Source: Opisthocomus hoazin
Lineage: Eukaryota; Chordata; Aves; Opisthocomiformes; Opisthocomidae
Reading direction: 5' to 3'
Length of the DNA stretch: 64,000 bases
NCBI RefSeq assembly: GCF_030867145.1
Contig: NC_134417.1
Location: 6,921,577-6,985,576, forward strand
Shown here: positions 1 through 50,449 of the stretch, in pieces
How the letters are laid out: every line of letters starts with the position of its first letter
Numbering within the stretch: position 1 is the first letter of the stretch
Program-made: the position numbers and the translations under genes
Notes under the pieces: model-generated
Seen by the model: only the letters and a program-made list of their open reading frames with translations
Told to the model about the DNA's origin: nothing
Database searches by the model: none

Positions 1-781
1 GGAGGTTAAGTATTTCTTCTAGATTCTCATTGCAGTATTTATTTAGGATGAAAACTGAAAGGTTAGAGTGTTCATATTCTGTCAATACTACACTATTAAA
101 AGCTGCGATTTGGTAGCCTGGAGTTTTCCTTTTAAACAGAAATCTGAAATCACTAACCTCATGAAAACAGGACAGCAAAATGTCCACGTTGATGTGGTAT
201 ATAAATTTTACCTAAAACAACAGGCACAGAATGAGACTGACCATGTAGCTCATTTAACCTCTTGAAAGAAGTATACGCTGAGTTTAACAGAATTACAGGT
301 TTTAGTCTTCAGTTACTGTGAATGACAAACTTCAAAATCTTTATCATGCCATGACTCAAGAATGTGGAGTAGACATGTTGAGGTTATGGGACCCACCTCT
401 TTATCATTAGAAGTGTTTTCAGTGTTGAGAGGCAAGCTCTGGTGTTTCTCTGCAGGGATGTTAAGTACTTGTTTCCCTCCACTGTACCGCTGTGCCCAAA
501 GTCACTACTGCTTGAGTTGATAAGAGAGCTGGCCTGTCAAAGCCTCTGGAATTCAGAGCATCAATGAAAAAAAAAAAAAAAGTATCTGTCTTTTCTGTGC
601 ATCATTTGGCTGGTAGGATTAAATTAGTTTAAATATGTTTAAAGATACTATAAGCAATTCATATTGGGTTACTTCTGTCCTGCTAGTAATATGATTCGCT
701 AACATTTTTCGTGGAGATTAACTTACCAAACACTTAAAGCCATTCTTTGGTGGGTGATGCTGAATGCTGTTGTCTGTGTAG
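1..781. other. PASK intron, left edge of window
   Basis: This stretch is AT-rich intronic sequence upstream of PASK exon 782-907, which is preceded by a normal acceptor ending at 781. It contains a short A run near 565-582. I see no exon for the kinase glycine loop and no recognisable repeat family here; the small ORF at 68-265 has no resemblance to PASK. Confidence 0.6.
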
Positions 782-15296
<14,515 letters not shown>

Positions 15297-15299
15297 TTG

Positions 15300-16075
15300 T
15301 TCTGATACAGGGTGGGTTTTAAAGCTGTGAGGCAAAGATTTTAATTTCTTGTTTAAATTGTTCATAACGAATATATTTTTGATGTCTGTTTTTACTTCTT
15401 GTATGTGGTTTCACTCTTTCTGAAAAGTGAATGAATAAACACCCCGTCTGCGTGTTGACTGGAGTTTGTGTGTACAAAGAGGTCTCAAAAACAGACACAG
15501 AATTGCGTGACTGGGGGGGGTGTCCCCTTTTTCGTCGGAGCCTGCTCTATATCCAGGAAAATAGTCCTTGATTGTGGTGAGACAGAGACACTGGAAAGAA
15601 AAACCAGGTTCAATAAAGAGAATTGCAACCAATTCAAAATATCGAGACATGGACAATAAGTTCGTCTGAGTGCGCAGCTGGGCTCGAGTCAGACTTCTGG
15701 GGAGCAGGAGAGGGGAGTTCCCGCAGCTCCGGTCCGACAGAACCCCGGGGGAGATGCAGCGGGGGCTCAGCTGGGGAACCGAGTCCCTCAAAGCCTTCAA
15801 AAAGTTAAAGAGCGGCTCCCTGCACCGAGCTTTCGGCCCCCTTCGCGCACACGTAACTGCCCGCCCGCACCGTAGGCGCGTTGGCCGCGGCTCGGCGGGG
15901 CAGGGAGCAAGGGCCGCGGCCCAGCTCCAGGGCCCGGCTCCAGGCCCGCCTCCCTCCTCCCTGCCCCCGCCGCGGGCCTGCCCCGGGCCACCCCCGCTCC
16001 CCCCTCCCGCTCCAGCTCCGCTCCCCGCGGTGGGGTCGGGCGGGGGCGCTCCCGCGGCTCCTCCCCGCGGCGGCC
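15300..16075. promoter_or_regulatory. PASK 3' flank and MTERF4 CpG-island promoter
   Basis: The left half is AT-rich 3'-flanking DNA. About 15660-16075 becomes extremely GC- and CpG-rich with repeated GC boxes and no TATA box, continuing into MTERF4 exon 1. It is probably the MTERF4 promoter. The long open frames here are by-products of GC content. Confidence 0.6.
15434..15439 (+). terminator. PASK polyadenylation signal
   Basis: AATAAA lies about 140 bases after the predicted PASK stop and is followed within 30 bases by a GT-rich stretch (GTGTTGACTGGAGTTTGTGTG). It is a good candidate for the PASK 3' end. A second AATAAA at 15612-15617 could be an alternative. Confidence 0.65.
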
Positions 16076-17122
16076 ATGGCGGGGCGGCTGCTGCGCGGCG
16101 GCGGGCGGGCGGCCGCGGCCGGCTGGGCCCGGCTGCCCCGCGCCCTCCCGGGCGCGCCCGGGCCGAGCCCCCGGCGCGGCTGCGGGGAGGCGGCGGGGCT
16201 GCGGGCCATGGGCTTCAACGAGGAGCAGGCCCAGCGGCTCCTGGGGCTGCAGCCCCGGCTCGGCCCGCAGCGCCGGGAGCAGGCGGCGGCGGAGCTGCTG
16301 CTGCTGGGGCTCAGCGCCGAGGCCGCGCTCGGGCTGCTGGAGCGGAGCCCGGCGCTGCTGCGGATGCCGACGGAGCGGCTGCGGGAGCGGGCCGCGGAGC
16401 TGCGGCGCCTGGGGCTCGACGGAGGTAAGGGCGGGCGGCGGGGGGGGGTGGGAGAGGCCGGCAGCTCCCGTCCCGCTCACCGCGGTGCCCGCAGGCCGGC
16501 TGCAGCGGGCGGTCAGCCGCTGCCCGCAGCTCTTCACCGCGCCCCGGAGCAGGATGGCGGCGGCGGTTCGGCTGCTGCGGGAGCGGTGCCTCTTCACGGC
16601 GGAGCAGCTGCGGGAGGTGCTGGCGACGTGCCCCGCCGTGCTGCTGGAGGAGCCGCGCCGCCTCCACCACCACTTCCAGGTGAGACCGGGCCCGGGCTGC
16701 GGGAGTCCGCCCCGGCGCCGCGGCCGTGCGTGACCCCCCCGCCCCGCCCGCAGTACGTGTACTTCAGGATGGGGGTCCAGCAGAAGGAGATGGTGAAGGC
16801 CCGTCTCTTCCGCGTACCCTTTGGCGAGCTCAGGAACCGGCATGTCTTCCTGGAGCGCCGGGGGCTCTACCAGACCCCGCACAAAGGCCAGACCCAAACC
16901 GGCAACCCGAAGCTGAAGGACATCCTTCAGCTCCCGGAGAAAGACTTCCTGGCCAGCCTGGCCCGCTCCACCCCGGAGGAGTACGAGGTCTTCAAGAAGC
17001 TGCTGGCTCGAGAGGAGGAGGAAGAGGAGAAGGAGGAGGAAGAAGAGGAGGATGAGGATGCGCTATGCACAGAGGAAGATGAAGACTTGGACAGTGAAGG
17101 AAGTCGAACAGCCCGGGACTGA
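16076..17122 (+). CDS. MTERF4: Mitochondrial transcription termination factor 4 (MTERF4)
   Basis: Three exons, 16076-16424, 16495-16679 and 16754-17122, join in frame to 300 codons. The N-terminus is rich in Arg and Ala without acidic residues, as expected of a mitochondrial presequence. Helical mTERF repeats follow (MGFNEEQAQRLLGL; LLLGLSAEAALGLLERSPALL; RLLRERCLFTAEQLREVLA). Exon 3 has YFRMGVQQKEMV, LERRGLYQTPHKGQTQTGNP, VFKKLLAREEE and a long Glu/Asp-rich tail, all characteristic of MTERF4. The family member works with NSUN4 in mitoribosome large-subunit assembly. The start is the first ATG in good context inside the CpG island. The introns are only about 70 bp. Human MTERF4 is longer, about 380 residues, mainly at the N-terminus and tail. 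Confidence 0.95.
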   Translation: MAGRLLRGGGRAAAAGWARLPRALPGAPGPSPRRGCGEAAGLRAMGFNEEQAQRLLGLQPRLGPQRREQAAAELLLLGLSAEAALGLLERSPALLRMPTERLRERAAELRRLGLDGGKGGRRGGVGEAGSSRPAHRGARRPAAAGGQPLPAALHRAPEQDGGGGSAAAGAVPLHGGAAAGGAGDVPRRAAGGAAPPPPPLPGETGPGLRESAPAPRPCVTPPPRPQYVYFRMGVQQKEMVKARLFRVPFGELRNRHVFLERRGLYQTPHKGQTQTGNPKLKDILQLPEKDFLASLARSTPEEYEVFKKLLAREEEEEEKEEEEEEDEDALCTEEDEDLDSEGSRTARD

Positions 17123-17267
17123 GGAGGTGAGGCTCCACCGTGCCTGAGCTCTCCCGTGCTGGCACACTGACCGGCCCCACGGCATGCGTGGGTGCTCTGG
17201 GCCCCCACCCCACGCAGGCACAAGCCGTGGTGGCCACAGGGCTCCCTGTGCGGGGCTGAGGGACAGC

Positions 17268-17273
17268 AATAAA
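17268..17273 (+). terminator. MTERF4 polyadenylation signal
   Basis: AATAAA lies about 145 bases after the MTERF4 stop codon, in the context GACAGCAATAAATCCC. The MTERF4 3' UTR is therefore short, and its end approaches the 3' end of convergent SNED1. Confidence 0.75.
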
Positions 17274-19871
17274 TCCCATATATCGGAATACAACAACAAC
17301 CCTCCTTCCTCCTCACTGACCCAACTACTTTAAAAAATAGCCACTTTCCATAAAGTGTTTTTATTTAAAAAAAAGAAAAAAAACAACAAAATAACTAATT
17401 TATTTCCAAGGCTAGGTTAAAACCTTCTGGCTGCGTTACATATTGTGCGGGCTGTGGGGCGGGAGGCAGCAGGCTGGCTTGCAGTGGGGCCGCGATTCCT
17501 GGTGCTGTGGGGCCGGGCCCCGTGGCAGCGCTGGCTGGGCGCAGGGGCTGTGCCAAAACACAGCTGTCCTGTGGCAGAGCCACCTCTGCCTTCACGGGCT
17601 GTGTTGGCCCTCATCCTGCGGCTGACGAGGCGGAGGTGCAAACGCTTTCTAACCAAGGCCCCCAAACCTCCCCTCCCTCACAGACAGCAGATGCGGTTCT
17701 GGCTTTCCCTTCCAGGCAAGAGCTGGCTTCTTCTTGGACCTAGGAGGCAGGACTCCTGAGCTCGCCTTGCGGCAGCGGGGCTGAAGCGTGATCCTTGGAG
17801 GAAAACAAGGCATGTCCATTGCCGGCTCTGATTCTCTGCTGGGAGAAGAGCTGGCCTGTGCAGGAGCAGAGCATCACGCTGGCCAGCTGGCTGTGTGGCT
17901 TTGTGTCATCCCCGTTGCTCCCAAGCTGATGGTGGATGCCGCAGTAGCTGCTCCTCTGCTGCCGGGGAGGAGAGAGGGGTGCCAGGAGCACTCAGACTCC
18001 TGGACCTGTTCTGTCCCAAGAGCATGTTGCAGGCTGCAGCTCAACACACGGGGCTGAACAACAAAGTGCCCTGCCATGGTTGCGGGAGGGGAGGGCCGCC
18101 CCCCGCGCTGCTGGGGAAATAACACTCTATACCATAACTATGATATATCTCTGGTATGTATTAATTTATAATATACACTGTGTACGTTAATACACAAATC
18201 TATGTTTAACTAGTGTTGCCATACAAACTCACAAAAACTAGGAACGTTTCTAAGCTACGCTTTTTCCTTGCCTGCCCTGCCGCAGCCGGTGGGGCAGCCT
18301 CTGCGTGCCGGTCCTCTCCTCCACCACCAACACAGCACTGGCCTCTCATCCCCAGGTGGTGCCCTAAGGAATGCAAATGCTGCGAGCGGCTTGGGGGGAC
18401 AGCACGTGGAGCTCGCTTCACCACCAAGCCCGCACTCTGCCCCGCGCTGGCTTGGAGGCAGTTGGCATTGGAACAAGCATGGTGTTACACCTCGGCTGAC
18501 AAACTTCACCCTACAAAATTTTAAAATGCTTTCTAGATGCTCTGTTGCTTTGCAAGCTGGAAATTTTGTTAAAACCAGGGATTGTTTATAAAGCAAAGAA
18601 AAAGGGCAGGCAGTAGAAGCTGCCTCAGTTTCCCCAGCTAAAGCAGAGGAGATGGGGACACAGCTCTACTGCCCGTGCTCACCTCGGTGCTCCAGGGAGC
18701 TGCTCACCATTTCTAACTCCTCTACGTAGGGAAGGTCTCCTCCACCCACATTGTTGGGGGTCATGTTTCAGGTGATAGCTAAGGCTTTTCAGTCTGCATT
18801 AAACTGTTTTATTCGGGGGTTATAGGTAATTTATAACCTTGGATTCCGAAAACAGGTTGGTGCAGATGCTGTCGGCAGGGAGCTGGGCTTAGCCCTATCA
18901 ATGCCTGGGCAGAGCCAGGAGCCTGTGGCTGGTGCGGGGCGGCTGGGGGGGCCGAGCGGGGCTGATCCCCTGGGCAGGGGGCAGGCAGCCGCTGCCGTAC
19001 GCTGGCACTCAGCTCCTCGGGGACAGAGAGGCGGCCAGAGCAAGGCAAGCCAGCGCGAAGGCAGTGCTGGTCCAGCTGAGGGAAGGGAGCGCTGCTTGGC
19101 GTGCTGATCCGACTGCATGTCCCGAACAGGCTGGAGGAGAGGGAGAGGCTGACTCCAGGCAGGAAGGTTCCACCACTGTGTTAAACCCAGGGGGCAGAGC
19201 TGATCTTCCTGGTGTTTCAAAAGCTCTTAGATGTGGAAAGATGACGCTTCTACTGCTTTGGACCCTGTGAAAGAGCAGGAGATGAGCGAGCTGGTGTGCA
19301 GAGTCACAGAATCACAGAATGTTCGGGGTTGGAAGGGACCTCTGTGGGTCATCTAGTCCAACCCCCTGCCAAAGCAGGGTCGCCTACAGCAGGCTGCACA
19401 GGACCTTGTTCAGGCAGGGCTTGAATATCTCCAGAGAAGGAGACTCCACAACCTCCCTGAGCAACCTGTTCCAGTGCTCCGTTAAAAGTGCCCCAAAAGC
19501 CCCACAGCTGCCTCTTCCTACCCTGTGTGCCCATCTCAGACTGGGAGCAGGGGAGCTGCCCCCTCCAGGGCTCCAGCCTTTGCCTTGCACAGGCAGGCAG
19601 CGCCCAGGGCCTTTCTGTGCAGGAATCACTTGTTCCTGGGGCTGCAGAGCCGTGGGGAAGCGGAGCACTGCCTTCTGCTCCTCCAGCCCAGCCACAGCCT
19701 GGAGCCCTCAGCTGCAGAACGAAGCCCGACCAGCGCAGCAGCTGCAGAGCCCTCGCACCCCCTTGACATGGCAGCGTGAGCCTGAGCTGCGCTCTGGCCT
19801 CCTCCCCGAGTCCCTGTCCCCAGGAGCTGCGCGTGCCCTTGGCCGAGGAGCGCCCGGAGCACGTACTTACT
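17274..19871 (-). other. Probable SNED1 3' UTR and convergent intergenic region
   Basis: No coding exon is seen below the SNED1 stop codon at 19872. Minus-strand AATAAA hexamers (TTTATT on plus) lie at 18808-18813, 17399-17404 and 17360-17365, so the SNED1 3' UTR could run 1.1 to 2.5 kb and end about 100 bases from the MTERF4 poly(A) signal. An AT-rich island lies at 18120-18240. A CR1 fragment lies at 19304-19490. UTR extent is inferred, not proven. Confidence 0.55.
19304..19490 (-). mobile_element. CR1 LINE fragment, 3' end
   Basis: The plus strand reads TCACAGAATCACAGAATG and then GGTTGGAAGGGACCTCTGTG, with AGTCCAACCCCCTGCC soon after. This is the reverse complement of a CR1 3' terminus with its short terminal repeats. 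The fragment is truncated after about 185 bp. It lies in the presumed SNED1 3' UTR in SNED1 sense. Confidence 0.85.
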
Positions 19872-46597
<26,726 letters not shown>

Positions 46598-46729
46598 CTC
46601 CCACATCCCGGTGTCCCTGTCCCCCGCCAGCTCCTCCACCCTCCGGCTCCAATCCCTGATGCCATTCTGCTGGGTGGCGATGGCATCTTGCAGGGTCCAG
46701 GGCTCAGCAGTGACGCTGCGCACGGTGTC
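46598..46729 (-). CDS. Possible exon of a CROCC2-like coiled-coil gene
   Basis: A minus-strand open segment of exactly 44 codons has an acceptor (CTCCGTAG) and a donor (GTAGGTG), phase 0 at both ends. It encodes a helical, charged sequence (LQDAIATQQNGIRDWSRRVE). It lies where CROCC2 is expected by synteny and on the expected strand. Assignment to CROCC2 is inference. It could be a surviving exon of a decayed gene or a chance open segment. Confidence 0.4.
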
Positions 46730-47429
46730 CTACGGAGGGACGAGCTGGGTGAGGGACGCTGGGGGCTCACTGCAGCCCCTCGCCCACCCCTCCCACATCC
46801 AGTGCGCCCATGCCTCTGGGATTTTTTTCTTCTCTCTCCTTTGCCCTGGCTCTTATTTTTGGGTTGTTTTCCCTCTCCTGTATCTAACAGAGCAAAAATT
46901 CGTAGAACCATGAAATGCTGAGATGGAAAACGAGCGATTAGCTCATTCAGCCCAGCCCCTCTGCCAATGCCAGGCCATTCCCTGCGAGCCTCCCGGTCAC
47001 TTGTCCAGACTGAGCACCATGCACTCCAGCCGTGTCTTCCACAGCCTGACTGATCTTGCTTGGAAATTTCCCCCCCTCTCTCGCCTCTGATGGTGATGTG
47101 CTACCTTTCAGCCTACCCCTGGGTTACCTGTCCTGGTGCTGCCCTGAACGCCCAGCCCCGCACCGCGCCTGGCCGTGCCGCTCACCCCCACGCAAGGCAT
47201 GGCCTGAGGCAGGACTCAGCCCCTCGGTGTTTTGGGCATGGGGTGGCCTCACGCCCCATGGCCCCCATGAAAGGTCACACCGCCAGCCAACCTTCCCCGG
47301 CAGCTGAAGTGCAGGCAGCAGCCAGACCTGCCATGCTGAGTTGCCTGCGTGGCCTCGGTGGCCGTCGCCCCGCTTTCAGGGGTACCCCTTTCTGCACCCC
47401 AGCACCCCCCTGCTGAGCTGCCCCCGGGC

Positions 47430-47652
47430 CCGGGGCGTTGGGCGGCGTCCAGCAGCCCCTCGGCTGCTCCCAGCTCTCCCGGCTGGCCAGCTGTGCTGCC
47501 AGCTGTGCTGCCAGCTGTGCCGCCGGCCAGCGCTGCTCCCCAGCCCGCTCGCCGCTACCCGGCTGTGCCCGCAGCAGGGCCGCTGCCCGCGCTGCCCGTG
47601 CCTGGCGGCAGCAGGGTGCCTGCTCCTCTGTGGCCTGCTCCTGGCCCCTCAC
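47430..47652 (-). pseudogene. Possible CROCC2-like coiled-coil exon, Ala/Gln/Leu-rich
   Basis: The minus strand has an acceptor (CTCTCCCGCAG) after a very long pyrimidine tract. The open sequence starts VRGQEQATEEQ and continues through ARAARAAALLRAQ and an internal repeat LAAQLAAQLASRESWEQ, which looks like coiled coil. The left boundary is arbitrary because I could not choose a donor. Rootletin-type proteins have similar Ala/Glu/Gln/Leu helices. Homology needs alignment. Confidence 0.3.
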
Positions 47653-47654
47653 CT

Positions 47655-47935
47655 GCGGGAGAGAGGAGGGGGAAGGGGAAGGGGAAGGAGGAAGAGGAAG
47701 GGAGAAGGGGAAAGTAGAAAGGGGAAGGGTGAAGAAGGAAGGGGAAGGGGGAAAGGGGGAGGAAAAGGGGAAGGGGAAGAAGAAGAATGAAGGGGAAAGG
47801 AGAGGGAAAAGGAGAAAGGGAAAAGGGGAAGGAGGAAGGAGGAAGAAGAGGAAAAGGGAGGAGGATGGGAAAAGGGGAAGGGGAAAGGAGGAAGAAGGAA
47901 GGGGAGAGGGGAAAGGGGAAAGGGGAAAGGCCCGG
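47655..47935 (+). repeat. Purine-rich GGGGAA/GGAAGAAG low-complexity tract
   Basis: About 280 bases almost purely of G and A on the plus strand, built from GGGGAA, GGAAGG and GAAGAA variants. On the minus strand it is a continuous polypyrimidine tract ending at the acceptor of the exon-like segment at 47652. It makes long artificial open frames rich in Glu/Lys/Gly or Ser/Pro/Phe. Confidence 0.9.
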
Positions 47936-48207
47936 CACATGGGAAAGGGCAGAGGGCAGCATTTTGCAGCACCCACCTCTTGATGGTGGCACCCGGAGGT
48001 CTGTGAAGGGCAGGTGCCAAAGGCGGTGGGGAGCTGGGGGGTCACGTCACGCTCCCTCCCTGCGCCAGAGCTCTGTCAGTGGTGGGAGCAGGATGCCAGG
48101 GTCGTGCTGTGGGGTGAACCAGCACCACACCAAGGAGGGCAGGGCTCCCTCACCAGCACCAAGCCCCTGGGGGGACTGCCCCATCCACCCACCCTGACAA
48201 GCCTTAC

Positions 48208-48348
48208 CTTCCACAGTATCACTCCCCCACACAGTTCAGCTCCTGCGTGACCCCCGTGGCCTCCTCCAGAATCCCTGCTGAGCGCTGCCTGAGGAACTGT
48301 GCTCGCTGGTGCCACAGCAGGGACTTCGTTCGTGACGAAGTGATGCTC
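48208..48348 (-). pseudogene. Rootletin-like exon (CROCC2-like) with an in-frame stop
   Basis: The minus segment between an acceptor (GCCCTAG) and donor (GTAAGGC) is 141 nt. One frame reads KSLLWHQRAQFLRQRSAG then EEATGVTQEL. It resembles the SRLLLLWRQ/GFRRLVSE segment near the N-terminus of rootletin (CROCC), as I remember that protein. The frame hits TGA at 48219-48221, 13 nt before the donor. The other frames also have stops. With synteny this suggests a decaying CROCC2 exon. Confidence 0.4.
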
Positions 48349-48828
48349 CTAGGGCATACAGCGACCCCACCAGCAAGGAGCCATGCCCCACCACCCCTGG
48401 GAAAGCAGCGGCCTGCGGCTCTCTGTGCTCTTTTCCCCACAATGGGCCCTGGAGTGGTCGTCTCTCCTGCCTGGCTTGGACTCAACATCCTCCCGGACGA
48501 GCCCAGACCCCTGTGTTGGGGTGAAGCCCCCAGGAGCCCTGCTTCAGCAGCAGGGAGTCCTGCCGCTTTCAGCTCCTCTCCGGGATGCCAGCCAGCTTGT
48601 CCTCTCTGCGTGGTGGAAGAGGGGAAGGCTGACATGGACGTGCAGCCCTGGCCAGGATGGTGGTCAGCGTGGGGGACTGAGGGCCTCCTGCTCAGGTGGG
48701 GTGAAACGGGGCTCGGGTAAGGAACGGCAGACCCTGTCACCTGCTGTCAGGGGTTTAAAATCTTGCTGTAGCTCCCCAGACCTGGGCACCCCCAGCCTCC
48801 AGGAGATGAGGTGTGGGCTCCCACTCAC

Positions 48829-48995
48829 CCCTACAGCTCATACTGCAGGCACGTGAGCATGTGCTGCGGGTTGATGCTCTGGCCCTGCTCCCTCGTGGAA
48901 GGCAGCTGCGGCTCCACAGGGCTCAGCTGGAGGAAGGACAGACGACCATCAGGGACAGACCTCTGCCTGGAGGGTGGCTCCTCAGCCACTGGGGA
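48829..48995 (-). pseudogene. Rootletin-like exon (CROCC2-like) ending in TAG
   Basis: The acceptor is CTTCCTTCAG, and the donor GTGAGTGG lies at 48828 and below. The open frame includes LSPVEPQLPSTREQGQS and QHMLTCLQYEL. It resembles the LEPGELETQEP to LRRQLQEE stretch that precedes the LLLLWRQ segment in rootletin. TAG at 48831-48833 falls where rootletin has Gln, a possible CAG to TAG change. The order of the pieces along the minus strand (48.9, 48.3, 47.6 kb) matches N- to C-terminal order. Confidence 0.4.
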
Positions 48996-48999
48996 CTGA

Positions 49000-50449
49000 A
49001 GGAAGCACGGGGATGAACTGGAAACAACGCCGGGGAGATCCAGAAACCTGCTCTGGGCTATATAAAAGGGCCATAAAAAGCCCGAACCACAGGAGGGGGG
49101 AGCACTGGCCCCAAGCCCTGTGGCTCTCTCTCCCCTCACCAGAAGTGGTCCCAGGGCCCCACGCTTGCCCGTGACCCTGTTCCCACATGGGTTCCCACTG
49201 CCACGGAGCCTCCCCCACTCCCTTCCCTGCTCCGACCAAGGGCAACAAGGGTTTGCAGGGAAGCCTGGAGTTACTGAACCGTGCTGCAGCGCCGGGAGAG
49301 CCCTGCCTTCCGCTCCCAGACAGCAGTCATCCAGATCCCCGCGATGCTGGGGATCCTGCCCCGGGAGGGCACGGCCCGCAGCGTGCTCTCCGGGATTTGT
49401 GGGCGATGCTGGACGACTGCAGACAGGTCGGCGGGAACAGCCAGAACGGCTGTGTGGAAACAAGAAGCCAGGCTCTGCCCTGCTGCGGCTGGAGCCGCCC
49501 TCGCTGCGGGCAGCCCGGGGGCTCAGCCCGGCCCGGGCAGCTCTCGGGAGGCGGAACCGGACCGAGGACCCGCTCAGACCGCAGCACGGCCCCGAAACGC
49601 AGCCCTTGCCTCAGCGGCATCTGCTCCTCCCGGCGGGCCCGGCGCCACGGCCCGCTCCCACCCTGTTGCCCGGCGGTTTGGGGGCCGAAAACGCCGGTTT
49701 GCGCGTCCCCCCGCGCCGCCGCTGGGGGGCGCCGGCGCTCCGGGTGGGGCGGGGGCTTAGGGGGGCGTGGCCTGCTGCGGGGCGTGGCCTGCTGCGGGGC
49801 GTGGCCTGCGGCGGGGCGTGGCCTGCGGCGGGGCGTGGCCTGCGGCGGGGCGGGGCGGGCTCACGCGTGCGCTGCGGAGCGGTCCGAGCCCGAGCCTGAG
49901 GCGGGCGGAGCCGCGGGCTGGGCACGGCGCCGGGCGCACGGCGCTGCGTGGTGGGCCCGGGGTCCTGCAGGCCTCCCGCAGCCCCCCCGGCACGGCCCGG
50001 CTCCGGTGTGAGCCTGCTCCCAGCTCCCGTGGGCGCAAGGCAGGTTCAGAGCAGACGTGCCCCAGCAGCCCCGGGCTGGGGTGGGAGGCGGGTGGGTTCA
50101 CCTTCGTCTGGCGCGGGGTGTGAGGCAACGCTGCCGGCACGCAGCCCCAGTGCGGGGAGAGGTGTGGGAGACCACAGCATCGTGCTGGTGCAGCCCACCA
50201 GCTCGGCATCTCTTGTTACCCCGCTGCACTGCCGGGTGCTGGGTGTGACTCGGTGTCCCCCCCCGGGTCTGTCCCACGGGGACGTGGTGCTCTCGGCAGC
50301 TCTCCCTGGCACTCACCCAGCAGCGGTGCTTGTCAACGCCCGGCTGCAGCTTCCCTCCGCCTGCCCTGCACGGGCTCCCAGCCCTGCCCTCCCTGCCCAC
50401 ATATTTTTCCTCCTGCTCGGAGCAGTCTCAGGACAGCGGCAGAGCTGCC
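49000..50449 (+). promoter_or_regulatory. MAB21L4 upstream region and CpG island
   Basis: CpG density rises from about 49.45 to 50.05 kb. The core contains five copies of a 17-bp GC-box repeat (separate entry). No TATA box is evident. The MAB21L4 transcription start is probably inside or just after this island, which implies an untranslated leader of several hundred bases or a 5' intron. Confidence 0.5.
49763..49852 (+). repeat. 17-bp tandem repeat of GC/CACCC-type boxes
   Basis: Five head-to-tail copies of GGGCGTGGCCTGCTGCG (later copies with CGG in place of CTG). Each includes GGGCGTGG, an SP/KLF-type site. The array is followed directly by GGGCGGGGCGGGC. It sits about 600 bp upstream of the MAB21L4 start codon. 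Confidence 0.88.

Noticed and set aside
15468-15830. Possible LTR-like sequence with AATAAA after PASK
   Set aside because: There is an AATAAA and a later GC-rich stretch, but no matching partner, no clear TG/CA ends and no target duplication, so it is not called.
47555-48045. Ser/Pro/Phe-rich open frames over the purine tract
   Set aside because: They are translations of a simple GGGGAA-type repeat, not protein-coding sequence.
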